Shown in pieces: positions 32,599-41,273 of a DNA stretch of 64,000 bases; positions within the stretch are counted from its first letter, which is position 1; each line of letters begins with the position of its first letter. Below the pieces are notes generated by a model that worked only from the letters and a program-made list of their open reading frames with translations, was not told where the DNA came from and did not search any database. The DNA lies in NCBI GenBank assembly GCA_900544405.1, contig UQVA01000003.1:71262-135261 (forward strand), written 5' to 3'. Source of the DNA: an uncultured Eubacteriales bacterium. Lineage in GTDB: Bacteria; Bacillota; Clostridia; Oscillospirales; Oscillospiraceae. The position numbers and the translations under genes were made by a program.

Positions 32599-33870
32599 TT
32601 ACCGATGCAGGATCTCATCCCGGCCGGGGCCGTTGGAGACCATGGTGATCCGCACGCCGATCTCCTGCTCGATGAACTCCACATAGTTCCGGCAGGCCTC
32701 GGGCAGGTCCTCGTACTTGGTGATGCCCCGGATGTTCTGTTTCCAGCCGGGCAGGACCTTCCAAACGGGCTTGCAGCGCTCCAGCACGGGGGTGGTGGGG
32801 AAGTCGTGGATGATCTTGCCGTCCACTTCGTAAGCCACGCACACGGGAATTTCGTCCAGATAGCTCAGCGCGTCCACAACGGTCAGGGCCACCTGGGTTG
32901 CACCCTGGACCTGCACGCCGTAGCGGCTGGCCACACAGTCGTACCAGCCCATCCGGCGGGGACGGCCGGTGGTAGCGCCGAATTCGCCCTTGTCGCCGCC
33001 ATGGATGCGGAGGGTCTGGGCCTCCTCACCGAAAATCTCGCTGACGAAAGCGCCAGCGCCCACGGCGGAAGAATAGGCCTTGGACACGCACACGATGTCC
33101 TTGATCTCATAGGGGGGCAGACCGGCGCCCACGGTGCCGAAGCCGGCCAGCGGAGAGGAGGACGTAACCATGGGGTAAATGCCGTGGTCCGGGTCCTTCA
33201 TGGAGCCCAGCTGGCCCTCCAGCAGGATGACCTTGCCCTCCAGCACGGCCTTGTGCAGGAAATGGAAGGTGTCGGTCACATAGGCCCGGACTTCTTCCAG
33301 AGCGGGCTTGATGGCGTCATAGACTTCCCGGGCGTTCAGGGTGGGCTTGTGATAGAGATGCTCCAGCATCACGTTCTTCACTTCCAGCACCCGCTCCAGC
33401 TTTTCCAGGGCGCTTGCTTCGTCGAACAGCTCGCAGATCTGGAAGCCGATCTTGGCATACTTGTCGGAGAAGAAAGGAGCGATGCCGGACTTGGTGGAGC
33501 CGAAGCTGCGGCCGCCCAGGCGCTCTTCTTCATATTGGTCAAAGAGGATGTGGTAAGGCATGACCACCTGCACCCGGTCGGAGACCAGCAGGTTGGGTTC
33601 CACACCGGCTTCCTTCAGGGACTTGATCTCGTCCACGAACTTATTCAGGTCCAGGGCAACGCCGTTGCCGATGATGTTGGTGGTGTGGTGATAAAACACG
33701 CCGGAGGGGAGCTGATGCAGTGCAAAGCGGCCATATTCGTTGATAATGGTGTGGCCTGCGTTGCTGCCGCCCTGAAAACGGATGACCACATCGGCGTCCT
33801 TCGCCAGAACGTCGGTGATCTTACCCTTTCCTTCATCGCCCCAGTTGGCGCCTACGATCGCGCGTACCAT
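32599..33870 (-). CDS. purA: Adenylosuccinate synthetase
   Basis: 423 residues. Joins IMP and aspartate with GTP to make adenylosuccinate in AMP synthesis. MVRAIVGANWGDEGKGKITD at the N-terminus holds the GDEGKGK P-loop with catalytic Asp; FQGGSNAGHTI contains the catalytic His near residue 40; GRPRRMGWYDCV near 298-309 and the C-terminal NYVEFIEQEI complete the match. Transcribed alone. Confidence 0.97.
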   Translation of the reverse strand: MVRAIVGANWGDEGKGKITDVLAKDADVVIRFQGGSNAGHTIINEYGRFALHQLPSGVFYHHTTNIIGNGVALDLNKFVDEIKSLKEAGVEPNLLVSDRVQVVMPYHILFDQYEEERLGGRSFGSTKSGIAPFFSDKYAKIGFQICELFDEASALEKLERVLEVKNVMLEHLYHKPTLNAREVYDAIKPALEEVRAYVTDTFHFLHKAVLEGKVILLEGQLGSMKDPDHGIYPMVTSSSPLAGFGTVGAGLPPYEIKDIVCVSKAYSSAVGAGAFVSEIFGEEAQTLRIHGGDKGEFGATTGRPRRMGWYDCVASRYGVQVQGATQVALTVVDALSYLDEIPVCVAYEVDGKIIHDFPTTPVLERCKPVWKVLPGWKQNIRGITKYEDLPEACRNYVEFIEQEIGVRITMVSNGPGRDEILHR

Positions 33871-33938
33871 GCTAAAACCTCCAAAACTGTAAAAACAGCA
33901 AAATACGGCAGGAAGCGTCTCGCCTCTGCCGTTAACTT

Positions 33939-33967
33939 ATTTTAGCATAAACGCAAGCAAATGTAAA
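33939..33967 (-). promoter_or_regulatory. purA promoter
   Basis: -35 TTTACA (33962-33967), 17 nt, extended -10 TGCTAAAAT (33939-33947). The leader contains an ACGGCAG/CTGCCGT hairpin (33904-33932) that might be regulatory. The remaining intergenic DNA to 34160 shows nothing. Confidence 0.65.
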
Positions 33968-34164
33968 GGGGGAATTTAAAAAACCGCAGGAGAATTTGTC
34001 CCGTCGTGTATGTCCGTCCTGTCCGAACATTTTTCACGCAGGCAAAGTTGTATTATGACTTTTTACCCGCTGATTTTTAGTTGTTTTGCCGGTTTGAAAA
34101 TAATTTTCAGGCTCTTTTTCGCCATTTTCTCCGTTTTGGACCGCTCCAAACCGTTCCCCAGATA

Positions 34165-34193
34165 TTGACACAGAGTTCTCTCTATGATAGAAT
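34165..34193 (+). promoter_or_regulatory. Promoter upstream of the lipoprotein cluster
   Basis: -35 TTGACA (34165-34170), 17 nt, -10 TAGAAT (34188-34193). A short CGGAGG/CCTCCG hairpin at about 34202-34216 follows. Confidence 0.75.
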
Positions 34194-34347
34194 AATTTTG
34201 ACCGGAGGATACCTCCGAAATCAAATGTCTCTTTTCTCCCATTTCTGACTGCACACTTGATAGAATAATCAATGCCAAGAGGCACACAGCAAGATCAGTC
34301 GTCGGAATACGGGATGAAAGGGCGAAAAAGAATAGAGGACGGTCCCT

Positions 34348-35565
34348 ATGAAACACATCGCTATTCTTCTGTTCCTCCTTCTGCTGCTGACCGGCTGTGC
34401 AGCGGCCCCGGCAGAGCCGACCGCCACTTTGCCTTTGGCATCCGTGGATCACAGTCTGGATGCGGCAAATTCCTATCTGCTCTCAGGCAATTTCTATCGT
34501 TTCCTCCCCTACAAAAACTTCTGCTATAAATTCGACCATCTGAAAAGTCTTATTCTCTACTACGACTGCGACAGCGGCACTTCCGGCCCCCTCTGTGCCG
34601 ACCCGGACTGTACCCATGATTCTCCGGAATGTTCCGCCTATGTGGTGCAGGGCGACGGTCTGAACTGCTACCAAGACAATCTTTATTTTGTGAGCAAGGA
34701 TGTTTCCGCCGCCCAGACAGACCCAAACGATTACCTGTGGAAAACCTCACTTTCCGGCGAAAACCGTCAGAAAGTCAAGTGTTTTGACTTCAACACGGTC
34801 ATTCAGGAGTATCAGCCCCAGCAATACATCATCCATCAGGGGCAGCTTTACCTGATCGGATACGCCTATATCGTGCAAGGGGGAAAAGGACTGACACGGC
34901 TGAGCGTACTTTCCACGACTCTGGATGATTCCGAAACCTTCACGCCTATTTTCCAGCTGGAGACCGAAGCGGATATAAAATACTCCGTTCGTTTCGTCGG
35001 GGACAGCGTGTATATCTTCTCCGCCGTACAAGGTACGGCGCAGGTCGTCCGCTACGACATTTCCACCCAATCCTCCGCCACCATCTACGAAGAAAGTGCC
35101 ATATCCGACCTCTTGGGCGAACTGTGGGTGAGCGAGGACGGGACCGTTTATCTTGCCGGGGCCGATGATGATGCCGGATACGTCTGGACATTGACAGACC
35201 ACGCTCGTCAGGTCGCAGTCCGCTTCGACATTCCCGAGAAAAACGTCCCCAAGCTGACCGGTGACATTGCCGTTGTCCTGACAAGAAATGCCGGCGGGAA
35301 CCGCCAGGCCAGCGTCAAGGACCTGAGCGGAGCGACCATCTACGATGGTCCCCTTTTCCCCTCCGACATTTCGGGACTGGATGTAGACCCTAACAACTGC
35401 TATTACGGTCTGCTTGGCGGCAATAAGGACCAGATCGTCATCGAACTGGACACGACCATGGATACCCACGAAGCGGCCTATTGCGTTCTGTTCTTAGACC
35501 CAAGCAGCCAGATGCAGCTTCTCCATCTGTGGTCCTGCAAGGCTTACGAGAAAATGTTCCCGTGA
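34348..35565 (+). CDS. Surface lipoprotein 1 of 5, predicted beta-propeller with Cys cluster
   Basis: 405 residues. Lipobox LLTGC gives Cys17. The segment CDSGTSGPLCADPDCTHDSPEC near 75-96 has four or five cysteines in the pattern seen in gut-Firmicutes beta-propeller lipoproteins. Later repeats such as NLYFVSKD, QLYLIGYAY and VYIFSAV are blade-like strands. Probably displayed on the outer face of the membrane; ligand unknown. It has its own promoter and differs from the four following genes except in the signal region. Confidence 0.7.
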   Translation: MKHIAILLFLLLLLTGCAAAPAEPTATLPLASVDHSLDAANSYLLSGNFYRFLPYKNFCYKFDHLKSLILYYDCDSGTSGPLCADPDCTHDSPECSAYVVQGDGLNCYQDNLYFVSKDVSAAQTDPNDYLWKTSLSGENRQKVKCFDFNTVIQEYQPQQYIIHQGQLYLIGYAYIVQGGKGLTRLSVLSTTLDDSETFTPIFQLETEADIKYSVRFVGDSVYIFSAVQGTAQVVRYDISTQSSATIYEESAISDLLGELWVSEDGTVYLAGADDDAGYVWTLTDHARQVAVRFDIPEKNVPKLTGDIAVVLTRNAGGNRQASVKDLSGATIYDGPLFPSDISGLDVDPNNCYYGLLGGNKDQIVIELDTTMDTHEAAYCVLFLDPSSQMQLLHLWSCKAYEKMFP

Positions 35566-35588
35566 CCGTATTTTTACAGGAGGCCCCC

Positions 35589-36512
35589 ATGAAAAACTTT
35601 GCCATTCTTTTGGTCCTCGCTTTGCTGTTGACCAGCTGTGCTGTGGCCCCGGTGCAGGAAAGCACCGTGCCTGGTACCTCTGCGCCCATTGCAGAGCCGT
35701 CAACGACCTCCCAAACCGGTCCGGCTTCGTTATCCGAATCCGCACCGTCGCCGGAAGAATACTACGCTTCTGCAGAATCCGTCGAATCGCTGATGTTTCA
35801 GCCCTCCTGGCACGAAGCCAATGATGTTTGGGTACGGGCCAAGGGCGATGCACTGGTCCTGACCCACCAGCGCATCCCGGAGACCGTCTTTGAGGCCCCC
35901 TTCGGCCGTCTTTCCGGTTCCATATACTGGGTCCACTATTGCTGCTACTTTATGGCATCTGTGGATGCCGCCGCAGACGGGATATACCGGCTCTACGCTC
36001 CGACCGGCCAGGTGGAACTGCTTGTAGGCGATATTCCTATCGACCGGAACAATGGTCTCTTTTTCCCGGTCAGCAACGTGGAAGTCACCTGGGACGAGAT
36101 GGACCCGGAATATCTGGATGCCTGCCTTGCCGTATGGGACACGGAACGAGACGATCTTCGGCTTTCGCCGGAAAGCACCGAGTCCGGTACCGCAACGCCC
36201 CGCCAATGCTGGGGAGACGGCGCAGATTTTGACATTCGGAAGGACAGCACCCTTTTGGAATACGTTGGTTTTTATCACCTGGGCAATGCGGAGATGGCGA
36301 ACCGTGGATACCCGGAAGCCTATGCCGCCCACAGCTATTATTTGAATTCCCTGACCGGAAAAACGCTGACGATTCAAGCGCTTGGGTATTATGAAGACGA
36401 TTATTATTCCAGAACAGTCCATTATTTCTACCCCGACGGCACAGAGCGCCCGGAAGAAATGACCGCCAAGAACGGCCGGAATTGGTGGCTGGACGATTAT
36501 TACGCTGACTAA
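35589..36512 (+). CDS. Surface lipoprotein 2 of 5
   Basis: 307 residues. Signal MKNFAILLVLALLLTSC with lipidated Cys17, then a Ser/Thr/Pro linker to about residue 50. The body contains YFMASVDAAADGIYRLYAPTG and a C-terminal HYFYPDGTERPEE...WWLDDYY shared with lipoprotein 4 (YYYPDGTMRPKEE...WWLDSYY), so they are paralogues. AGGAGG ribosome site; begins 23 nt after gene 1. Unknown function, surface-exposed. Confidence 0.72.
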   Translation: MKNFAILLVLALLLTSCAVAPVQESTVPGTSAPIAEPSTTSQTGPASLSESAPSPEEYYASAESVESLMFQPSWHEANDVWVRAKGDALVLTHQRIPETVFEAPFGRLSGSIYWVHYCCYFMASVDAAADGIYRLYAPTGQVELLVGDIPIDRNNGLFFPVSNVEVTWDEMDPEYLDACLAVWDTERDDLRLSPESTESGTATPRQCWGDGADFDIRKDSTLLEYVGFYHLGNAEMANRGYPEAYAAHSYYLNSLTGKTLTIQALGYYEDDYYSRTVHYFYPDGTERPEEMTAKNGRNWWLDDYYAD

Positions 36513-36595
36513 AATATTCTGTCTCGCAGCCCGTCGGTCCCCGCCCTCGGGCTGCTCTTTCACACAAACCATTTTCCGGACAAGGAGAGGTCTCC

Positions 36596-37879
36596 ATGAA
36601 AAACTTTGCCATTCTTTTGGTCCTCGCTTTGCTTCTGACCGGTTGTTCCAGCGCCCCGGTGCAGGAAAGCACCGCTTCAAGCACTACCCTGCCCGTTCAG
36701 ACGGAACCCATGCCTTCTGTCAGCTCGGAACCAGCCTCCCTTCCCCCGGAAAGCACTGCCCCGGAAAAAGAAACGGAATATTATATTTTCATCCCCGAAG
36801 ATGACCCCGGCTTGACCTGGCTGTGGGGCTATCTGGGGATAAAGCTGGAAGACTATCCAAATCCCTATCTTTACGCCAAAAATATGGATACCCGTGAAAT
36901 TCTCCTGCTCCTGGACAAGGACACCAAGATGTTTCGCCAAAACGGCAAGGACGTATATTGCATCACGGAAGAGAACGAACTGTATCGCCTCCGGCTGGAC
37001 ATTCCCGGCAGTCAGACGCTGCTCTATACGGCTCAATACGGAGAACTTGGCAGTCTCTCCCCCTATATGGCCGATCAGGTTTTCTTTGAGCAGCTTCTCG
37101 GCGTGTGCTTTCTGGACGGCGACCACGTTCTGCTGCTGGATTCCATCAGCAATGGGGTCCTTCAGGATGAGGTTTGCCCCGGCATCCGCCTGGTCTGCCG
37201 CCGCACTGCGGACAGCTTCTATTGGGAAGACGAAGCCGGTACGGAATGGATACGGGACTGCACCACCGGCGAGGACCGTCTCGGAAGCCGCTTTGTGGAA
37301 GCAAAATCGCTGCCGGAGCCCTGGGAAGATCAGAACGTCTACTGGGTGTTTCTCACCGAGGACACGGAAAGCACCGCCTGGCAGTGGCCCCACCTGGGCA
37401 TCGACATTCGGGACTACCCCGAGCCGTATGTCTATGCGAAGAATCTGAAGACCGGCGAGATCACGCTGCTTCTGGATACGGAGACCGCAAGCGTTGTCTC
37501 TTTCGGCTTTGATGCCTATTGCATCACCAAAGGCGGCCGGGTCTTTTACATTCCCATTCGGGAGCCGGAAAAGGCCCGGTGCATCTACACGGCGCAGCAC
37601 GGAACTCTGAGCAGTCTGACCCTCTCCCTGGACAGTCCCTATCTGGAAAAAATCACCGGCATTTGCTTCCTGGACGGCGATCAGGCCGTGGGGATGGACT
37701 ATCCCGCCGGGAACGTCCTTTTCGACGTGGAATGTCCCGGCGCACAGTGGGTCTGGGCCAACACCACCGACAGCTTCTATTGGAAGAATGCCGCCGGGGA
37801 GCGGTTCCTGCGGGATTGTCTGGCCAACGAGGACCTCCCTGTGGCGTACATTGGAGAAGAAAGCGCAGGCGAAAAGTGA
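36596..37879 (+). CDS. Surface lipoprotein 3 of 5 with internal duplication
   Basis: 427 residues. The first 80 nt are nearly the same as in lipoprotein 2 (signal MKNFAILLVLALLLTGC). The body is two repeats of about 190 residues: YLGIKLEDYPNPYLYAKNMD / HLGIDIRDYPEPYVYAKNLK, GVCFLDGDHVLLLD / GICFLDGDQAVGMD, and TADSFYWEDEAGTEW / TTDSFYWKNAAGERF. Unrelated in body to genes 1, 2, 4 and 5. Unknown function. AAGGAGAGG site. Confidence 0.72.
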   Translation: MKNFAILLVLALLLTGCSSAPVQESTASSTTLPVQTEPMPSVSSEPASLPPESTAPEKETEYYIFIPEDDPGLTWLWGYLGIKLEDYPNPYLYAKNMDTREILLLLDKDTKMFRQNGKDVYCITEENELYRLRLDIPGSQTLLYTAQYGELGSLSPYMADQVFFEQLLGVCFLDGDHVLLLDSISNGVLQDEVCPGIRLVCRRTADSFYWEDEAGTEWIRDCTTGEDRLGSRFVEAKSLPEPWEDQNVYWVFLTEDTESTAWQWPHLGIDIRDYPEPYVYAKNLKTGEITLLLDTETASVVSFGFDAYCITKGGRVFYIPIREPEKARCIYTAQHGTLSSLTLSLDSPYLEKITGICFLDGDQAVGMDYPAGNVLFDVECPGAQWVWANTTDSFYWKNAAGERFLRDCLANEDLPVAYIGEESAGEK

Positions 37880-38049
37880 TAATATGAATTTACGCTTAAA
37901 AACTGCATATTCAACGTTTTTACGCCCATTTTCAAGAATCATGCGTATATTTGTATTATCTTTCTGTTTTCTGTTCTATCTATTGTCAGAACTGTAAATC
38001 AAAGCCGGTTATTTTATCCGGAATATTTTATATTTTTACCAAAATATGC

Positions 38050-38080
38050 TTGACAAAGCGTACCCCCCCCCCGATATAAT
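38050..38080 (+). promoter_or_regulatory. Promoter with a 10-C tract in its spacer, candidate phase-variable
   Basis: TTGACA (38050-38055) and TATAAT (38075-38080) are both perfect, but the spacer is 19 nt and contains ten Cs (38063-38072). Loss of two Cs gives the optimal 17 nt. It drives lipoprotein 4. The rest of 37880-38155 is AT-rich and otherwise empty. Confidence 0.75.
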
Positions 38081-38155
38081 TATGTTAGAGGATGTTTTTT
38101 CCTCTGCATGAAATAAACCGGCCGGATACCGGCCCCATAAAAAAGGAGGTCTCTT

Positions 38156-39271
38156 ATGAAACGCTTCGCCCTTCTCCTGGTGCTGATTTTGCTGCTGACC
38201 GGCTGCGCCGTAGCCCCGGCGCAGGAAAGCACCACTCCCAGCACTACCCTGCCCGCAAAAACGGAACCTGTTACGACCGCACCCAGCACTGCACCCGTCA
38301 CGAAGCCGGCAACGGAGCCTGCCACGGAACCTCCTACAGAACCAGCCGAGCCTTATGATACATATTTCGCCACGGAAATCCCCTGCCGAATTGATACTTC
38401 CGGCAGTTGGTACTCCCTCGACTATGAAACGCCCCAGGCGGGACCGGACGAGTTTGCGTGGCTGGTTCAGAACTTTCATGTAAGGCAATTCAACTGGAAA
38501 GCCGAAGACTTAGGACGTCCCGTTCTGACTTTCACCGGATGTCAGGAATACCGACTTCTCAGTGAGAACACCGTCGCCGAAATCACAAATGCCACCCTCA
38601 GCTACTGCGTAGCCGTCTCCGAGGACCGGGGGGCCCTGCTGCGGCTCTCCTACACGGAGGGCGTGGAGCCTGTCACCCTGTACACGGACCCCTACGGCCG
38701 TATCTCCTCCCCCAAAGTCTACGACCAGTGTCTGTTCTTCATTGCCGGTGTGGACGAAACCACCAACGGCATCTATCGCTATTATCTCCCAGACGGGACC
38801 GTTGACCTGCTGGTCAAGGACCTGCCCGCCACCAAGGATGGGGACAACATCCGCTTCCAGATCGTTTCCAACGTGACGCTGGCCTGGACGGTCATGGAAA
38901 AGCCAACCCTGCAGGACATGGAGGACTACTGGGAGACCGAGTTCCAGGCCTTTGGCGGCAAGACCGCCCATGCGTTCTTCTCCGAGGTCATCGGCAAGGA
39001 TCTGCCCACTGCCGCTGATTTCCTGGCGACCGATGAACCTGAACGGCGCCACCAATACGAAGATGTGCTGGAATTCCTGCTCTATCAGGGCAACGACAAA
39101 TATTCCGTACACTACTATTACGAAAACTTCCTGACCGGCGAGACGCTGGAGGCCTACGGCTATGTGCGCCGCCTGTTCGACGACTATTACTACCCCGACG
39201 GCACCATGCGGCCCAAGGAAGAGTATTCCAACGGAATGCTCTGGTGGCTGGACAGCTACTATCAAAAGTAA
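38156..39271 (+). CDS. Surface lipoprotein 4 of 5
   Basis: 371 residues. Signal MKRFALLLVLILLLTGC, then a linker of T-x-P and T-E-P units to about residue 63. The body has CLFFIAGVDETTNGIYRYYLPDG and the C-terminal YYYPDGTMRPKEEY...WWLDSYY motif shared with lipoprotein 2. Preceded by AAAGGAGG and by the poly-C promoter. Its 5' region is nearly identical in DNA to that of lipoprotein 5. Unknown function, likely surface-displayed. Confidence 0.72.
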   Translation: MKRFALLLVLILLLTGCAVAPAQESTTPSTTLPAKTEPVTTAPSTAPVTKPATEPATEPPTEPAEPYDTYFATEIPCRIDTSGSWYSLDYETPQAGPDEFAWLVQNFHVRQFNWKAEDLGRPVLTFTGCQEYRLLSENTVAEITNATLSYCVAVSEDRGALLRLSYTEGVEPVTLYTDPYGRISSPKVYDQCLFFIAGVDETTNGIYRYYLPDGTVDLLVKDLPATKDGDNIRFQIVSNVTLAWTVMEKPTLQDMEDYWETEFQAFGGKTAHAFFSEVIGKDLPTAADFLATDEPERRHQYEDVLEFLLYQGNDKYSVHYYYENFLTGETLEAYGYVRRLFDDYYYPDGTMRPKEEYSNGMLWWLDSYYQK

Positions 39272-39351
39272 AAATCACCGCCCGACGGGTGGGCGTACCG
39301 ATAGCCCCCCCACCGGGCAAAATCGAATTCCAACAGAAAGAGGCGGTCCCC

Positions 39352-40344
39352 ATGAAATACTTCGCCATTCTCCTGGTGCTGATTTTGCTGTTGACCGGCT
39401 GCGCCGTAGCCCCGGCGCAGGAAAGCACCACTCCCAGCACTACCCTGCCCGTTCAGACGGAGCCCTCCACGGCTCCCGGCACCGCATCGGCAACGCCCGG
39501 GGACCTTCCGACCGCCCTGCCCTGGAGCGTGCCGGAGGCTGAACCCTTATCCTACGAGGATTATTTTGCACAGGTCCGGGCCTTCGACGGGCCTTACGGC
39601 GTTGATACCGATTTTGCGCTGGAACCGAAGGGCGAACGGCTCTACGTCACCCAGCGCTCCACCAACGACACCTTCCTGATTGGCAAGTCAGACGACTACG
39701 GCTATCTGGTTGACGGCAAGAACCCGCTGGACTGGATCTGCGACACCGAGAAAATGTACGGCATTCTGGAGGGAAAACTGGTGTGCTTCGACTATCTTTC
39801 CCGGGAACTGACCGTTCTCTACGAGCAGGACGGAGAAGTGATCCTCCCTTCGGACCTGCTCTATCAGCGGGAGTGCCTGTTCTTCGTGGCCGGAGAACCC
39901 ACAAGGGGCTTCACCATTTACCGCCTGTACCTGCCGGACGGCACGCTGGATGCGCTGAAAACAAACATTCCCGTCTACTGTCTGGTGCAGGAGGTCACGG
40001 ATAACCCCTACTACATCAACAACTTCTCCTTTGAGCTGTACACCGGCTCCGACAAGCAGCAATCCTTCGCCATTCGGCTGCTTTGCGCGGACAACGAGAC
40101 CGTTCAATGGTGGGAATACAACCACGAATACTGGGACGTGTACGCCGAACACGCCTCCAACCTGAAGGAGTCCTCCATTCTCAAGGAATTTTATGAGGAC
40201 GTTCCCGAAGCACGCTGGCCCGGCCCGGAGGATATTCGCCAGCGGCTGAACATCAGCCTTGCCAGTCAGGGCCTTTCCCCCTACACCGTTTACACCCTCC
40301 GGGACACCACGCTGACCTCCGAAAAGTGGAACGGTTGCGGCTAA
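39352..40344 (+). CDS. Surface lipoprotein 5 of 5
   Basis: 330 residues. Signal MKYFAILLVLILLLTGC and the following 20 residues match lipoprotein 4 almost exactly, also in DNA; the body has diverged but keeps CLFFVAGEPTRGFTIYRLYLPDGT. It lacks the C-terminal WWLD motif. GAGGCGG site upstream; followed by a bidirectional terminator. Unknown function. Confidence 0.72.
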   Translation: MKYFAILLVLILLLTGCAVAPAQESTTPSTTLPVQTEPSTAPGTASATPGDLPTALPWSVPEAEPLSYEDYFAQVRAFDGPYGVDTDFALEPKGERLYVTQRSTNDTFLIGKSDDYGYLVDGKNPLDWICDTEKMYGILEGKLVCFDYLSRELTVLYEQDGEVILPSDLLYQRECLFFVAGEPTRGFTIYRLYLPDGTLDALKTNIPVYCLVQEVTDNPYYINNFSFELYTGSDKQQSFAIRLLCADNETVQWWEYNHEYWDVYAEHASNLKESSILKEFYEDVPEARWPGPEDIRQRLNISLASQGLSPYTVYTLRDTTLTSEKWNGCG

Positions 40345-40352
40345 AAACGCAC

Positions 40353-40388
40353 AAATTCCCCTGAAACCTTCGTTTCAGGGGAATTTTC
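40353..40388. terminator. Bidirectional terminator, lipoprotein 5 / Mrp
   Basis: AAATTCCCCTGAAAC-CTTC-GTTTCAGGGGAATTT hairpin with T-rich end. Confidence 0.88.
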
Positions 40389-40396
40389 TTGCTTTT

Positions 40397-41218
40397 TTAC
40401 GCCTTTTCCACAGCGGCAACGGCATCCTTCAGGACGCTGGTGTCCACGGTCTCCATAAGGCCATGGTCGCAGGCCTGGGCCACTGCCGGGTCAATGGGCA
40501 GGCGGGCCAGAATGGGCAGATCGAACTCCTTGGCCACCTGGTCCAGCTTGCTCTCGCCGAACACACTGATCTTCTTCCCGCAGTCCGGGCAAGTCAGGTA
40601 GGCGTAGTTCTCCACGAAGCCCAGCACGGGAATGTGCATCATGTTGGCCATCTTCACGGCTTTGGTCACGATCATGCTCACCAGGTCCTGGGGACTGGTG
40701 ACGATGACCACGCCGTCCACCGGCAGGCTCTGGAACACGGTCAGGGGCACGTCACCGGTTCCGGGAGGCATATCCACGAAAAGATAATCCACATCCTCCC
40801 AGATTACATCCGTCCAGAACTGCTTCACCGCTCCGGCGATCACCGGGCCACGCCAAACCACCGGGTCGGTGTTGTTGTCCAGCAGCAAATTGATGGACAT
40901 GACCTGAATGCCCGTCCGGGTCAGGGCCGGGTACAGTCCCTCCTGGCTGGCTCCCTGGCACTGCTCCACACCGAAGGCCGTGGGCACGGAGGGGCCGGTG
41001 ATGTCGGCGTCCAGAATGCCCACCCGTTTGCCCTGTCGGGCCATGGCCACGGCCAGCATGGAGGTGACGGTGGATTTGCCCACGCCGCCTTTGCCGGAGA
41101 CCACGGCAATGATCTTGCCGACCTTGGATTTGGCGTTGGGCTTCTCCAGGAGGCTCTCCTTCTTGCGCTCGCTGCAGTCAGAGCCGCAGGATTCGCAATT
41201 TCCGTTGCAAGAACTCAT
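40397..41218 (-). CDS. Mrp/NBP35 family iron-sulfur carrier ATPase
   Basis: 273 residues. The N-terminus MSSCNGNCESCGSDC holds a Cys cluster, as in NBP35-type proteins, then the deviant Walker A VVSGKGGVGKST near 40-51, and DMPPGTGD near 150-157. The CPDCGKK pair near 211-217 is the C-terminal CxxC that binds a bridging cluster. Assembles or transfers Fe-S clusters to target proteins. Stands alone, convergent with the lipoprotein cluster. Confidence 0.93.
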   Translation of the reverse strand: MSSCNGNCESCGSDCSERKKESLLEKPNAKSKVGKIIAVVSGKGGVGKSTVTSMLAVAMARQGKRVGILDADITGPSVPTAFGVEQCQGASQEGLYPALTRTGIQVMSINLLLDNNTDPVVWRGPVIAGAVKQFWTDVIWEDVDYLFVDMPPGTGDVPLTVFQSLPVDGVVIVTSPQDLVSMIVTKAVKMANMMHIPVLGFVENYAYLTCPDCGKKISVFGESKLDQVAKEFDLPILARLPIDPAVAQACDHGLMETVDTSVLKDAVAAVEKA

Positions 41219-41273
41219 TTCTCTCGCTCCTTATGATATTTTTCCTTCATTATAAAGTACTTTGGCCGGCCTG

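Noticed and set aside
39302..39312. Run of seven Cs before lipoprotein 5 as a second phase-variable tract
   Set aside because: It is part of a hairpin between genes and not inside a promoter spacer or reading frame.
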